From JBKBIP01 sp046297495 (GTDB taxonomy: Bacteria; Planctomycetota; Planctomycetia; Gemmatales; Gemmataceae): 64,000 nt of DNA. Shown here one piece after another: positions 47,854-56,821 of the stretch (within the stretch, counting starts at the first letter, position 1; every line of letters starts with the position of its first letter). Location: contig JBKBIP010000032.1 in NCBI GenBank assembly GCA_046297495.1, positions 1-64,000 on the forward strand, given 5' to 3'. The notes under the pieces were generated by a model. It was not told the DNA's origin. It ran no database searches and saw nothing but the letters and a program-made list of their open reading frames with translations. The translations under genes were made by a program, and so were the position numbers.

Positions 47854-48582
47854 TCAAAACCGCGGCGCGCAGTCGCGGACCAGTTGGGTGGCGTGCGCCA
47901 ACGAATCGAGGGTGCCGGCGTCGGTCCAATAGCCGTTGAGGATGGTGTAGCCCAATCGGCCTTCGCGCAGGTAGTGCAGGTTGACGTCGGTGATTTCCAG
48001 CTCGCCGCGCCGGCTCGGTTTGAGGGTGCGGATGACATCGAACACGTCCGACGGATAGATGTAGATGCCGGCGACGGCGCAATCACTCTTGGGCTGGGCC
48101 GGCTTCTCCTCGATACCGATGATGCTCTTGCCGTTCAGCTCAGCCACGCCGTAGCGGCCGGGGTCGGGGACGCGCTTGAGGGCGACCCAGGCATGATGCG
48201 GATGTTGATTGGCTTCCTCCAACAGCACCGACAGCGGATCGAGAAAGATGTTGTCTCCCAGGATGACCACGCAGCGGGCGTTGGTGCAGAACAGCTCGGC
48301 CAAGCCCAGCGCCTGCGCGATGCCGCCGGCCTCATCCTGCACGCGGTAGGTCAGGTGGCAGCCATAGTCCTTGCCGGAGCCGAACAGCTCGACGAAATCC
48401 CCCATGTGCTCGGTGCCGGACACCAGTAAGACATCCTTGATGCCCGCTCCGGTACACTTCTTGAGAGGATAATACACCATCGGATAGGGACCAACCGGCA
48501 GCAAGTGTTTGTTCGTCACTTTGGTCAGCTCGCCGAGCCGCGTCCCCTTCCCGCCCGCCAGAATCACGCCCCGAAGTTGCAT
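47854..48582 (-). CDS. RmlA-like sugar-phosphate nucleotidyltransferase (short form)
   Basis: A 242-residue enzyme of the glucose-1-phosphate thymidylyltransferase family. The nucleotide-binding signature is LAGGKGTRLGELTKVTNKHLLPV, and GDNIFLDPLSVLLEEA and GIEEKPAQPKSDCAVAGIYIY are family segments. It lacks the C-terminal 50 residues that RmlA uses for its allosteric site, as in short archaeal-type forms, so feedback control may differ. With RmlB encoded close by, it probably makes dTDP-glucose for surface glycans. The ATG at 48582 has AAGGA upstream. Confidence 0.9.
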   Translation of the reverse strand: MQLRGVILAGGKGTRLGELTKVTNKHLLPVGPYPMVYYPLKKCTGAGIKDVLLVSGTEHMGDFVELFGSGKDYGCHLTYRVQDEAGGIAQALGLAELFCTNARCVVILGDNIFLDPLSVLLEEANQHPHHAWVALKRVPDPGRYGVAELNGKSIIGIEEKPAQPKSDCAVAGIYIYPSDVFDVIRTLKPSRRGELEITDVNLHYLREGRLGYTILNGYWTDAGTLDSLAHATQLVRDCAPRF

Positions 48583-48689
48583 GAGGATGTCCTTTCCTGT
48601 GAGGGAATGTCGATAAGGTTGTTTCACTTTCACACGTTTTTCCTGCCGGCCAATGTTTGTACCACGCTGGCACCTGAAAGCGTTGGAGA

Positions 48690-49352
48690 TTACGAGGAAC
48701 CGGTGACTTCATCCGGATCGATGCCCAACGAGCGCAGCCGCTCGGCCAACTGTTCGGCGCGGCGTTGGGCTTCCTCGGCAAGTTGGCTGATCTCATTGAA
48801 TGTCCGAAACCGTTGGCCATCGGGTCGATAGATGACCAGTTCCGGGCCCGAAGTATCGAAGCGAATCCCTAAACGCGGGCTGACCCAGCCGTTCATTTGG
48901 GGGATTTCCACCAATTCGTCCCCGGAACGTTGCCAGCCGGTCAGTTCACCGGTATCGGGATCATAGATGTAATATTCCTGCACGCCATATTGTTGATAAA
49001 AGCGGAACTTGCGGATCAGTTCGCCGCCTCGGTTGCTGGGCGACAGCACCTCGAACACCACCTGCGGAGCGACGCCTGCCTCTTCCCATTGTTGGTATGA
49101 GCCGCGATGCCCTTTGGGCCGGCCGAATACCACCAGAACATCGGGAGCGGTACAGATGTCAGGCCGGCCTTCTACTGGATACCAGAACAGATCACCCGCC
49201 ACGAACACATTCGGATCATCCCGAAACAGAGCCTCCAGGTTCCCTTCGATGGTCACAATCCATTGAAATTGGAGCGTATTCTCGCCCATGGGCTTGCCGT
49301 CGCTCTCAGGATAACGAATCCGTGCTTTCGTCGGGGAAACTTGTGGTGTCAT
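48690..49352 (-). CDS. Uma2-family PD-(D/E)XK nuclease-like protein
   Basis: A 220-residue Uma2 (DUF820) protein, the second in the window. Core segments are TAPDVLVVFG, APQVVFEVLSPSNRGGE and KFRFYQQYGVQEYYIYDPDTGEL. The C-terminus ends with a short coiled coil (LAEEAQRRAEQLAERLRSLGIDPDE) that is similar in its end to the 5840-6616 protein but has no tandem repeats. It lies between the rmlB and rmlA-like genes. The ATG at 49352 follows AAGG; a GTG at 49361 is possible. Confidence 0.87.
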   Translation of the reverse strand: MTPQVSPTKARIRYPESDGKPMGENTLQFQWIVTIEGNLEALFRDDPNVFVAGDLFWYPVEGRPDICTAPDVLVVFGRPKGHRGSYQQWEEAGVAPQVVFEVLSPSNRGGELIRKFRFYQQYGVQEYYIYDPDTGELTGWQRSGDELVEIPQMNGWVSPRLGIRFDTSGPELVIYRPDGQRFRTFNEISQLAEEAQRRAEQLAERLRSLGIDPDEVTGSS

Positions 49353-49393
49353 GGCGATCACCTTGGCGAAAAGCCGCGGCTAGCTTTTGCGTC

Positions 49394-50410
49394 TTACGAT
49401 GCCAGCCGGCCATATTGTTTCTCATAATAGGTCAAATACTCGCCATTGCGGATGGCGGCGACCCAGTCGGCGTGGTCGCGGTACCATTGCACCGTGTCGC
49501 GCAAGCCCTGCTCGAATGGCACTTTCGGCTTCCAGCCCAGCTCGCGCTCGATCTTGCGGCAGTCGATGGCATATCGGCGGTCGTGGCCGGGACGATCCTT
49601 GACGTAGCGAATCAGCGACCGAGGCTTGCCCATCACGTCGAGCAGTTGATAGGTCAGCTCCAGATTGGTTTTCTCGCAATGGCCGCCGATATTATACACC
49701 TCGCCGACTTTTCCTTGTTGCCAAACTTTGTAAATCCCCGCGCAGTGATCCAGCACATGAATCCAGTCGCGCACGTTTTGGCCGTCGCCATAGACCGGCA
49801 CCGGCTCGTCGCGCAACAGGTTGCTGATGAACAGGGGGAGCAATTTTTCCGGGAACTGATAGGGGCCATAATTGTTCGAGCAGCGCGTGATGACTGCCGG
49901 TAATCCAAACGTATGCACGTAGCCGCGTACCAGCAGATCGGCGGCGGCTTTGCTGGCCGAATAGGGGCTATTGGGTGCCAAGGGGGTGTCTTCGGTGAAA
50001 TAGCCAGTCGTGCCTAGACTGCCGTACACTTCATCAGTGGACACTTGCACATAGCGCTCGACCCGAAACTCGCGGGCGGCGTCGAGCAAGATCTGGGTGC
50101 CCAGCACGTTGGTCCGCACGAACGGCCCCGAATCGTGAATACTGCGATCCACATGGCTTTCGGCGGCGAAGTGAATGATCGATTGCACCCCATCCGCCAG
50201 CACTCGGCGCACCGCCTCGCGGTCGGTGATGTCGCCATGCACGAAGCGATAGTTGGGATGATCGGCCACGTCGGCGAGATTCGCCAAGTTCCCCGCGTAA
50301 GTCAGGGCATCGAGATTGATGATGGCAAATTGCGGATTGCGTTGCAACAAGTAGCGGACGAAGTTGCTGCCGATGAAACCACAACCGCCGGTGATCAAAA
50401 CCGTGTGCAT
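49394..50410 (-). CDS. rmlB: dTDP-glucose 4,6-dehydratase
   Basis: A 338-residue short-chain dehydrogenase/reductase that converts dTDP-glucose to the 4-keto-6-deoxy sugar, the second step towards dTDP-rhamnose and other deoxysugars. The NAD+ motif is TGGCGFIGSNFV; the catalytic Tyr-x3-Lys is in PYSASKAAADL and STDEVYGSLG is family-specific. No rmlC or rmlD lies beside it, so the final sugar is not known. AAAGGA precedes the ATG at 50410. Confidence 0.95.
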   Translation of the reverse strand: MHTVLITGGCGFIGSNFVRYLLQRNPQFAIINLDALTYAGNLANLADVADHPNYRFVHGDITDREAVRRVLADGVQSIIHFAAESHVDRSIHDSGPFVRTNVLGTQILLDAAREFRVERYVQVSTDEVYGSLGTTGYFTEDTPLAPNSPYSASKAAADLLVRGYVHTFGLPAVITRCSNNYGPYQFPEKLLPLFISNLLRDEPVPVYGDGQNVRDWIHVLDHCAGIYKVWQQGKVGEVYNIGGHCEKTNLELTYQLLDVMGKPRSLIRYVKDRPGHDRRYAIDCRKIERELGWKPKVPFEQGLRDTVQWYRDHADWVAAIRNGEYLTYYEKQYGRLAS

Positions 50411-50601
50411 GAGGGTCCTTTCATCTTGGCGGCGCACGGGGAGGCAAACCGGGCCGGGAAAGAGTTTACTCGAATGATCCCCAAACGATCTCTTTATGCC
50501 CTTCGGGGAATAAGTTTTCCTGGTTCCACGCCACGCCGTCCCAAGCGACTGATAGTTGCCCGACGATAGAACGCAGGCATGAAAGCGAAGGGGTTATGTA
50601 A

Positions 50602-50883
50602 CTTGGAGAAAAATACTGCGCATCGGCAAACGGAGTCAAGGCGGGTCGGTGGGGCAAGGGAAAGTCCAAGGGAAAAGCTCCGCCAGCGTGGGTCTATTTT
50701 CATGGGGATCGGAACATGCCACCGCGAGCCGCTCCAGGAGCCGATGTGAAGGATTTTCGCCCCCTCGCGCTGGGTTCGCTTCCCTTGCGGCAAGGGCGTG
50801 GTCTTTTGACGCTGCGCGCCGTCGAGATTCCCGGTCGGGGAGTCATCGATGTGCGCGGCATCGAGCTGACGCTGCGCAAGTGA
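50602..50883 (+). pseudogene. Remnant of a sulfatase-type C-terminus
   Basis: An open frame after a TAA at 50599-50601 ends at a TGA at 50881. Its last 40 residues, from DFRPLALGSLPL through LRAVEIPGRGVIDVRGIELTLRK, resemble the end of the accessory domain found after secreted planctomycete sulfatases and some glycosidases. No catalytic part precedes it. I read it as the decayed 3' end of a larger gene; a short real gene starting at the ATG at 50716 is the alternative. Confidence 0.45.
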
Positions 50884-50954
50884 GGCGGGTGAAGAAAACA
50901 CTGGGTTCCCATGCCGGGGACCGCATTTGGTATTTTGCCAGACGAGTAAGGGGT

Positions 50955-51809
50955 TCAGGAACCGCGACTTGCATTCACGAGCGGGAGGATGCGTTCCCGC
51001 GCCGTTCGGGCTGCCGGGTCGGGGTCATCGACGTAGGGATACAGCTCAATCGTCACCCAGCCGTCGTAGCCGATGGCGCGAATGGACTCAAAGACGGCGG
51101 CGAAGTCGATGGCCCCTTCGCCGGGGATCAGATGATGATGAACGCGAGTGGCGGCGATGTCTTCCAGATGAAAATGGCGGATGTATTGGGCCAAGCGGCG
51201 GATGGTGGGCGCTGGCTCGTCATGGACACAATAGGCGTGGCCAATGTCGAAATTCAAGCCGACCGCTGGCGAGTCGATGTGCCGCATCAGCTCCTCGAAC
51301 TGATCGGCGGTTTCGATCAGCAACCCCGGCTCCGGCTCGATGAGCAGGAAGACGTTTTCCTTCTCGGCATGAGCGATGACCGGCTTGAGCATCTCGACGA
51401 ACAGTTTCAAGGCTTCGGACCAGGACGCCCCTGGTTCGACGGGACCACCCGGCTCGGTGGTGATGCACTTGGCCCCCAGCTCGCGGGCCAACGTCAGGGC
51501 ACGCATGGTGTGATCGATGCGGATCTGTCGGTAATGCCGATCCGGTTCGATCCAGGATGGATGCCAGTAGCGTTGCCGGGGGTCGCTGATGGCATTCATC
51601 ATGAAGGCGTTGATGTTGGAAATGGCCAGGTTATGGCGTTTCAAGTCCGCGCGGATGGCCTGTTTCTGGTCCTCCAGCAGACACGCCGGCCAAGCGTGCG
51701 GCACGTCAGCCATGATCTCCACCCCCTCGTAGCCGATGGCCGCCAAGCGGCGCGCGGCCTCGGCGAAGGAGTATTTCAAGTACGCATTGGTGCTGAAGGC
51801 TAGTGGCAT
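50955..51809 (-). CDS. TIM-barrel sugar phosphate isomerase/epimerase-like protein
   Basis: A 284-residue protein of the AP-endonuclease-2-type TIM-barrel superfamily (xylose isomerase-like). Likely metal ligands fall in LLIEPEPGLL, VGLNFDIGHAYCV and RHFHLEDIAATRVHHHLIPGEGAIDF. Family members isomerise or epimerise sugars, inositols or hydroxypyruvate; the substrate cannot be assigned. No Shine-Dalgarno site precedes the ATG at 51809, and a TTG upstream is no better. It stands alone between the sulfatase remnant and the cyclase-TPR gene. Confidence 0.87.
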   Translation of the reverse strand: MPLAFSTNAYLKYSFAEAARRLAAIGYEGVEIMADVPHAWPACLLEDQKQAIRADLKRHNLAISNINAFMMNAISDPRQRYWHPSWIEPDRHYRQIRIDHTMRALTLARELGAKCITTEPGGPVEPGASWSEALKLFVEMLKPVIAHAEKENVFLLIEPEPGLLIETADQFEELMRHIDSPAVGLNFDIGHAYCVHDEPAPTIRRLAQYIRHFHLEDIAATRVHHHLIPGEGAIDFAAVFESIRAIGYDGWVTIELYPYVDDPDPAARTARERILPLVNASRGS

Positions 51810-51915
51810 GATTCGGGTAATCCCATTCAGCAAGGGGGACAGGTGGAATCCGCATCACGGCTGGTTTCGATTCATCCAACATACCCATTCGTGGTTGCCA
51901 AACTACTGGCCGCGC

Positions 51916-53358
51916 TTATCCCCCCACGCTGCCGGAAAGGGCTTGGGACCGGCCCCAGTTGGCGTTGTCGAGGAATTGTCGGGCTTGCGGATGGTTCGGT
52001 TCTTGGCGCAGCACCCCTTCCAGGGTTTCGATGGCCCGGCGAAACCACACCAGGGCGCCGGCCGTATCCCCCTTGTCGCGCACCAAGTGCCCCATGTTCA
52101 AGAAGCTCACCCCCAAGCCGACAGCGAATTCGGCGGCGTTCGGCTTGTCTAGGGACAATTCCTGAAAGATGACCAAGGCTTGTCGGTAAGCAGTCTCGGC
52201 TTCCTCTAGCCGGGCGGTATCGCGGTACAGGTTAGCCAAGTTGTTGTAACTGGAGGCCAGCGCCCGTTTGTAGTCAATGACATTCGGATGATCCTGACAT
52301 AGCTGTTCGCGGTGGGTCATGGCTTGGCGGTGGGCTGTCTCGGCGAGGTCCAATTGGCCGGCGCCGCGATGGAGATTGCCCAGATAATTGTAACAGGTGG
52401 CCAAGGCGCGGCGATATTCCCCGGACTTGGGCATTTTCCGCACCAACACCTCGAAGGCTTGTGCGGCTTGTTGATACAACAGGACCGCTTCCGTCCTGGA
52501 ACCCACGTCGCTGAGAAAAGTAGCGAGGCGCAACAGAGCACGGCCGCGCTCGAACAGCAATTCCCGCTCCTCCCCCGGCAATTGCGAAAGCCGTTGATAG
52601 AACTGCATGATCGGTTCGAGCAGCTCACGGCGCAGGTTTTGGTGATTGGGCTGGTTCAAAGTGCGATGTTGCGTGACGGTGGTAGCCAGCCGTTCCAGCG
52701 CTTCGCGGGCCAGGCGAAAAGCGACCTGGAGCCAAGAGATGTGCATCTCGCTGCTGGAAAACTGCGAACGGACGGTGTCTTCGGACTGTGGAACTTCCGG
52801 CATCGGTGGGGCTTCGGTGGAGACTGCCGCGGTCGCCAGTGGATTGACTCGATGCACCAAGCCATCCGGCAAGTCCGGCAGGGCGGCGGCGACGGGTTCC
52901 CCTTGCAGCCGGTGTTCTTTCAACCAGCTGGCTACTTGTCGATCGTGGGCCACCGGTTGCGTGAGGACCACTTCCTGAGCACGAGCCAGTTGTGGCAGCT
53001 GTAAGACCAGGTTCACTGCTGGCCCGGAGTAGTGCAGATGGTCATTGAGGGTGGCGACGCGCGTGGGTCCATGATGGATGCCTATGCGCAACCGCAATGG
53101 CTCCAAGGCCAGGTCCATGTTCAACAAGGTCGGCAACTCACAGGCCACCCGCACCGCCGACAGGCAATCGGGAAACGAAGCCAACCAACCCTGGTTCACC
53201 GTTTTGATGACGGTGCCCCCTTCCTGGCGGATGTGTTTTTCCAGCAAACGCAAGTGGTCCTGAATGAGATGAAAGGCTTGTTCGTCGCCAAGTTGTTCGT
53301 ACAGCCCTTCTGGATCGTCCAGGTCGGTCACCAGCAGGGTAGTCAGGGCCATGCTCAT
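51916..53358 (-). CDS. Degenerate class III nucleotidyl cyclase domain fused to TPR repeats
   Basis: A 480-residue protein. The first 180 residues follow the adenylate/guanylate cyclase fold: TTLLVTDLDDPEGLYEQLGD, then LRIGIHHGPTR and HYSGPAVNLVLQL. The first metal Asp is kept, but the usual GDG loop with the second metal Asp reads TVNQGWLASF, so catalysis is doubtful. The C-terminal half has TPR units (YNYLGNLHRGAGQLDLAETAHRQA and similar). It may be a non-enzymatic sensor or scaffold. The ATG at 53358 follows GAGGA. Confidence 0.82.
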   Translation of the reverse strand: MSMALTTLLVTDLDDPEGLYEQLGDEQAFHLIQDHLRLLEKHIRQEGGTVIKTVNQGWLASFPDCLSAVRVACELPTLLNMDLALEPLRLRIGIHHGPTRVATLNDHLHYSGPAVNLVLQLPQLARAQEVVLTQPVAHDRQVASWLKEHRLQGEPVAAALPDLPDGLVHRVNPLATAAVSTEAPPMPEVPQSEDTVRSQFSSSEMHISWLQVAFRLAREALERLATTVTQHRTLNQPNHQNLRRELLEPIMQFYQRLSQLPGEERELLFERGRALLRLATFLSDVGSRTEAVLLYQQAAQAFEVLVRKMPKSGEYRRALATCYNYLGNLHRGAGQLDLAETAHRQAMTHREQLCQDHPNVIDYKRALASSYNNLANLYRDTARLEEAETAYRQALVIFQELSLDKPNAAEFAVGLGVSFLNMGHLVRDKGDTAGALVWFRRAIETLEGVLRQEPNHPQARQFLDNANWGRSQALSGSVGG

Positions 53359-53981
53359 GATTCCTCACCAAAGGAGATTGAAGGACACGCCATCCCACCC
53401 AGCCGAAGCGCTACAGCCAACGAACCGGGCGTGCCACACTCTGCCGCCGGGCCAGATCAACGCTCGGCATCCATTCGTCAAGAGGGAGGCGAATCAGGAA
53501 TGGTGGCCTATATACGCTCGGTAGCTCGTTGAAGCCTCCAGAAATGGGGTTCGCTAAGTCCAGTGGTTTCCATTCGCCTCGTCCCAAATGCAATACCTTG
53601 CGCCGCCGCCACGGCTTCTCTCATCGGAGTCGGCACGGACACCGGAAAACTTCACGGTCGCGCTGATTGGGAAAAGGAGGAGTGCCAGTATTCTATATCA
53701 ATTAGTAATCGAAAAAACAGGTCGCGCCAAGGGACCGGCGAAAAACCCGGCGGGAATATGCGCTTCGACGCCGTTTCCGAGCCGTTCGTTTCCGTATGCG
53801 CCTTGCTTTCGGAACTTCTTGCAGCCACGACCACGGACCTAACCAACCTCATCCCCCCAGGCGCCTCTAATCCGCGTTAGTCCGCCCACACCTCGAACTG
53901 TCGCCAATGATGGGGGGCCGCCGAGGAGTGCTAAGTGGTAGTCCAGCCGTGACTTGCTCTCGACCCGAGGCCCAACGGAAA
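53359..53981. other. Intergenic region upstream of tRNA-Sec
   Basis: About 620 bases with no gene that I can support on either strand. It carries the upstream signals of the cyclase-TPR gene. A few frames of about 100 codons exist but lack ribosome sites and familiar sequence. Confidence 0.45.
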
Positions 53982-54010
53982 TAGACGCTTGCTTGGGGAG
54001 TCGCTACAAT
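53982..54010 (+). promoter_or_regulatory. Putative promoter of tRNA-Sec
   Basis: TAGACG (53982-53987) and TACAAT (54005-54010) are separated by 17 bases. Transcription would start near 54017, ten bases before the mature tRNA. Confidence 0.45.
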
Positions 54011-54026
54011 CACCAAGAATCTTCGA

Positions 54027-54121
54027 GGGAATGTTTGCACCTCTGGTGGGGGCCCTGGTCTTCAAAACCAGTGGGGGGTTTGAACAAAGCCCCCAGTGGG
54101 TTCGATTCCCATACATTCCCG
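54027..54121 (+). tRNA. selC: Selenocysteine tRNA (anticodon TCA)
   Basis: This 95-base RNA has the features that set tRNA-Sec apart. The acceptor stem is eight base pairs (GGGAATGT/ACATTCCC). The anticodon stem CTGGT/ACCAG encloses CTTCAAA, giving anticodon TCA at 54062-54064. The long variable arm pairs GGGGG..TTT with AAA..CCCCC (54073-54094). The T-arm is GTGGG-TTCGATT-CCCAT. CCA is not encoded. It implies SelA, SelB, SelD and at least one selenoprotein elsewhere; none was seen in this window. Confidence 0.95.
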
Positions 54122-54204
54122 TAAGTCACTTTTTTGGCATGTCGCGGGACTTTGCATAATTGGACAGCGCCATTTTTTCCGCTGGACAAAGACTTTGGCT
54201 GATG

Positions 54205-54218
54205 GATCGGTTCGCGCT
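54205..54218 (+). repeat. Copy of dispersed motif B
   Basis: GATCGGTTCGCGCT is shared with 33088-33100 (13 of 14) and, inverted, with 5580-5593. It lies between tRNA-Sec and the enolase-superfamily gene, within a longer inverted repeat GACAGCGCC (54163-54171) / GGCGCTGTC (54243-54251). Confidence 0.5.
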
Positions 54219-54338
54219 GGGAGCTTGCCCCGTATGAAAAGGGGCGCTGTCTAACTACTTTGCCTCTCCAGGCACCGTGATGTACAATTAGCCGCACTCA
54301 CTTCACGTTTGTTCGATGGTTCGCGGGAGGGTACGCGC

Positions 54339-55547
54339 ATGAACCGGCGGGAATTCATCGGTGCGTCGGTGGGGGCGGGGTTGCTGGCCGCGACGGCCGA
54401 TGCCGCTTACTCAGCTCCGGTCTCCGATGCCCCCTTGTTTCAACTGGATCAAGTGGTGAGCGCTCCGGTAAAGATCGCCGCCATCGAGTTGTTGCGCAAC
54501 GGCGACGTTTACCTGGTTCGCAGCACCTCCACGGACGGCGCCGAAGGAATCGCGGCCACGAACGACCGGATCAAATACCTCCATCCCATCCTGCAACAGT
54601 TGGTTATTCCGTATTTCATTGGCAAGGACGTTCGCCAGCTGGAAGCCCTCATCGAAGGAGTCTATGTCCATCAATCCAACTATAAGCTCGCCGGATTGGC
54701 CTTGTGGTGCTGCGTCGGCTGGGTCGAGTTCAGTCTGCTTGACATGCTCGGCAAGGTGGCCCAGAAATCGGTTGGCGAGTTGTTGGGTGGGGTGCTGCGC
54801 CAGGAAGTGCCGGTCTATCTCTCCAGTATGCGTCGAGACACCACGCCCGAACAGGAAGTCGAGTGGCTCGGCCGACGCCTGGAAGAGACTGGCGCGCGAG
54901 CTGTCAAACTCAAGATCGGTGGCCGGATGAGCAAGAACGCCGATGCTGCTCCGGGCCGAACGGAGAAGCTAGTTGCCTTGGCCCGCAAGACCTTCGGCGA
55001 TCAGGTGACGCTGTACGTGGATGCCAACGGTTCCTACGACGCGGCCAAAGCCATCGAGGTGGGCAAGATGCTGGAGGCGCACCATGTCGCTTTCTATGAG
55101 GAGCCGTGTCCCTTTGAGGAGTTGGCGGAAACCAAGCGCGTGGCCGACGCCTTGACCCTGCCCGTTGCCGGTGGGGAGCAGGACGCCAGCTTGCCGCGCT
55201 TCGCCTGGATGATCCAGAATCGTGTCGTGGATATCGTGCAGCCAGATTTGAACTACAACGGTGGCTTCCTCCGCTGTGTCCGGGTTGCCCAGATGGCGGA
55301 AGCGGCGGGGCTGCCGATCACGCCCCACGCGCCCCAGCAGGGCATGAACGCGGCCTACATGCTACACTTCGCCGCCCGCACCCGGAACATCGGTCCGCAC
55401 CAAGAGTACAACGCCGCCCCCCGGAAGCCCGAACACTGGTTCTCCCCAGCCCTGGAGGTCAAAGACGGAGTCATGTCCATCCCGCGCGGTCCCGGTCTGG
55501 GCATCACCATCGATCCCGACTTCCTGCGAAAAGCGACCAAGGTGTGA
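54339..55547 (+). CDS. Tat-exported mandelate racemase/muconate-lactonizing-type enzyme (enolase superfamily)
   Basis: A 402-residue enzyme. The N-terminus NRREFIGASVGAGLLAATADA is a Tat signal. Active-site features are the KxK pair Lys190/Lys192 (VKLKIGG) and metal ligands Asp228 (VDANGSYD), Glu254 (YEEPC) and Glu280 (AGGEQD), with a candidate His in ITPHAPQQG. Members racemise, epimerise or dehydrate sugar acids or dipeptides; the substrate is open. The ATG at 54339 has GGGAGG upstream and begins the Tat motif. Metal-dependent enzymes are often exported folded through Tat. Confidence 0.9.
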   Translation: MNRREFIGASVGAGLLAATADAAYSAPVSDAPLFQLDQVVSAPVKIAAIELLRNGDVYLVRSTSTDGAEGIAATNDRIKYLHPILQQLVIPYFIGKDVRQLEALIEGVYVHQSNYKLAGLALWCCVGWVEFSLLDMLGKVAQKSVGELLGGVLRQEVPVYLSSMRRDTTPEQEVEWLGRRLEETGARAVKLKIGGRMSKNADAAPGRTEKLVALARKTFGDQVTLYVDANGSYDAAKAIEVGKMLEAHHVAFYEEPCPFEELAETKRVADALTLPVAGGEQDASLPRFAWMIQNRVVDIVQPDLNYNGGFLRCVRVAQMAEAAGLPITPHAPQQGMNAAYMLHFAARTRNIGPHQEYNAAPRKPEHWFSPALEVKDGVMSIPRGPGLGITIDPDFLRKATKV

Positions 55548-55701
55548 CGGACTGGCTCCGGTCATCCACACGAGGCAAAAGCCAAGCTTAGGTTTCGCCG
55601 GGCGCGATCGTTGATCCACTCCCCCGCCTTTGGAAAGGACAACGACTTGAGAATGGAATGAAATGTATCAAACTTCGCGGCGTCAGAAACTGCTTGCGCG
55701 G

Positions 55702-56475
55702 TCACTTCCGGCAGCGCAGCACATACGCCAGCCCGGAATAACTGGTGCGCCGGCGAATGTCCACGAAGCCGGCGGCGGTCAAGCGGTGGACGACTTGTTG
55801 GGCCGGCAGATAGTGAAACCGGCCCCGGCGCGCTTCGCGGTTGAGCCATTGGCCGTAGTGGTACATGAGCCAGCCGCGTCGCAGATGCCGCGCCGGCCGG
55901 CGCGCGGTCACGGCGCCAACGAGCAGGCCAAGCGCCAAGCGTTCCCACGCTGGCTTCGGTACGTTGACCGAGAACACGAACCGCCCGCCGGGCCGTAGTA
56001 AGCGGTACACGTCGCGCAGCAGCCGGTCGTAAGCATCCGTCGTCCAACGCGCAGTGGCGGCGGCATACGATTCGGCATACTGAATGGCCATGCCTGACAT
56101 CACACCGTTAAAATAAGCGTCCGGCCACTGGTCCAATCCCTGGCTAAAATCTCCCATCACGAAGCGGATGCGCTCCGCAGTCGCGGGGGGCTGGACGGTG
56201 GCGCGCAAATGCCGATACGCTTTCTCGTTGATGGCGGCGCAATCGAGGCCGATGATTTCGGCCACTTGGCCGGCGCTCTTCTCCCAGACGGCGCGCGTCA
56301 GCGCCCCACTACCGCAACCGAGGTCCAGCCAGCACTCTCCCGGCCGGGGATCGAGCCACGCCACGGTATCGGCCAACAAGCGGCGATAGGCCGGCAATTC
56401 CTGCTGGCTCCAAAACGCCTTGGCACAGGCATCCTGGGTCCAGTAATTGACCCATGATCGACACGCAGCAGACAT
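55702..56475 (-). CDS. Class I SAM-dependent methyltransferase
   Basis: A 257-residue methyltransferase with motif I CWLDLGCGSGALTRAVWE and post-motif LLRPGGRFVFSVNVP. The C-terminal half is rich in Arg and aromatic residues (RRPARHLRRGWLMYHYGQWL), which could be a membrane-proximal or lipid-handling part. The target is unknown. The ATG at 56475 has GGAGG about ten bases upstream. A small gene lies upstream on the same strand. Confidence 0.85.
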   Translation of the reverse strand: MSAACRSWVNYWTQDACAKAFWSQQELPAYRRLLADTVAWLDPRPGECWLDLGCGSGALTRAVWEKSAGQVAEIIGLDCAAINEKAYRHLRATVQPPATAERIRFVMGDFSQGLDQWPDAYFNGVMSGMAIQYAESYAAATARWTTDAYDRLLRDVYRLLRPGGRFVFSVNVPKPAWERLALGLLVGAVTARRPARHLRRGWLMYHYGQWLNREARRGRFHYLPAQQVVHRLTAAGFVDIRRRTSYSGLAYVLRCRK

Positions 56476-56548
56476 GCGTGATGTCCTCCGGGGCGGAGGG
56501 GATGGCACGGAATCTCGGCATGGGCAACTCGAGGTACAAAGCGACCCA

Positions 56549-56821
56549 TTAGGCGGAACGAGCCGCTTTGGCCAAGGTGGGAATGTTCAGATTGGTTTGA
56601 TGGAGCCACTGGCCGGCATCGGGGGCGCCGTGCCAGCGTTGCAACGCGATTGACGTCACCTGTTCACGCTCTTCCTCGTCGAGCACTTGAAAAAAGGCTT
56701 CGGCAAAACCGGCGCGGACCTGCGCGGAAGATCGCCCCAGGTACAACAGATGCTCGGAACGGTCGTTCAAGATGGCCAAGGCCCGCCAACATTGGGGCTT
56801 GGTTTCCGTTTGGTGGAACAT
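56549..56821 (-). CDS. Small uncharacterised protein
   Basis: A 90-residue protein that I do not recognise. It is mostly helical by appearance, with a Cys, several Trp and an acidic DEEEREQV stretch, and no signal or membrane segment. A strong AGGAGGG lies eight bases before the ATG at 56821, which argues that it is real. It precedes the methyltransferase gene by 73 bases on the same strand and may share its transcript. Confidence 0.65.
   Translation of the reverse strand: MFHQTETKPQCWRALAILNDRSEHLLYLGRSSAQVRAGFAEAFFQVLDEEEREQVTSIALQRWHGAPDAGQWLHQTNLNIPTLAKAARSA

Noticed and set aside
47522..47932. 136-codon frame on the plus strand in the gap before the rmlA-like gene
   Set aside because: It starts without a ribosome site, has no domain and runs into the rmlA-like gene on the opposite strand.
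50649..51803. 384-codon plus-strand frame opposite the TIM-barrel gene
   Set aside because: The minus-strand TIM-barrel protein is clear, and this frame is its shadow plus intergenic DNA.
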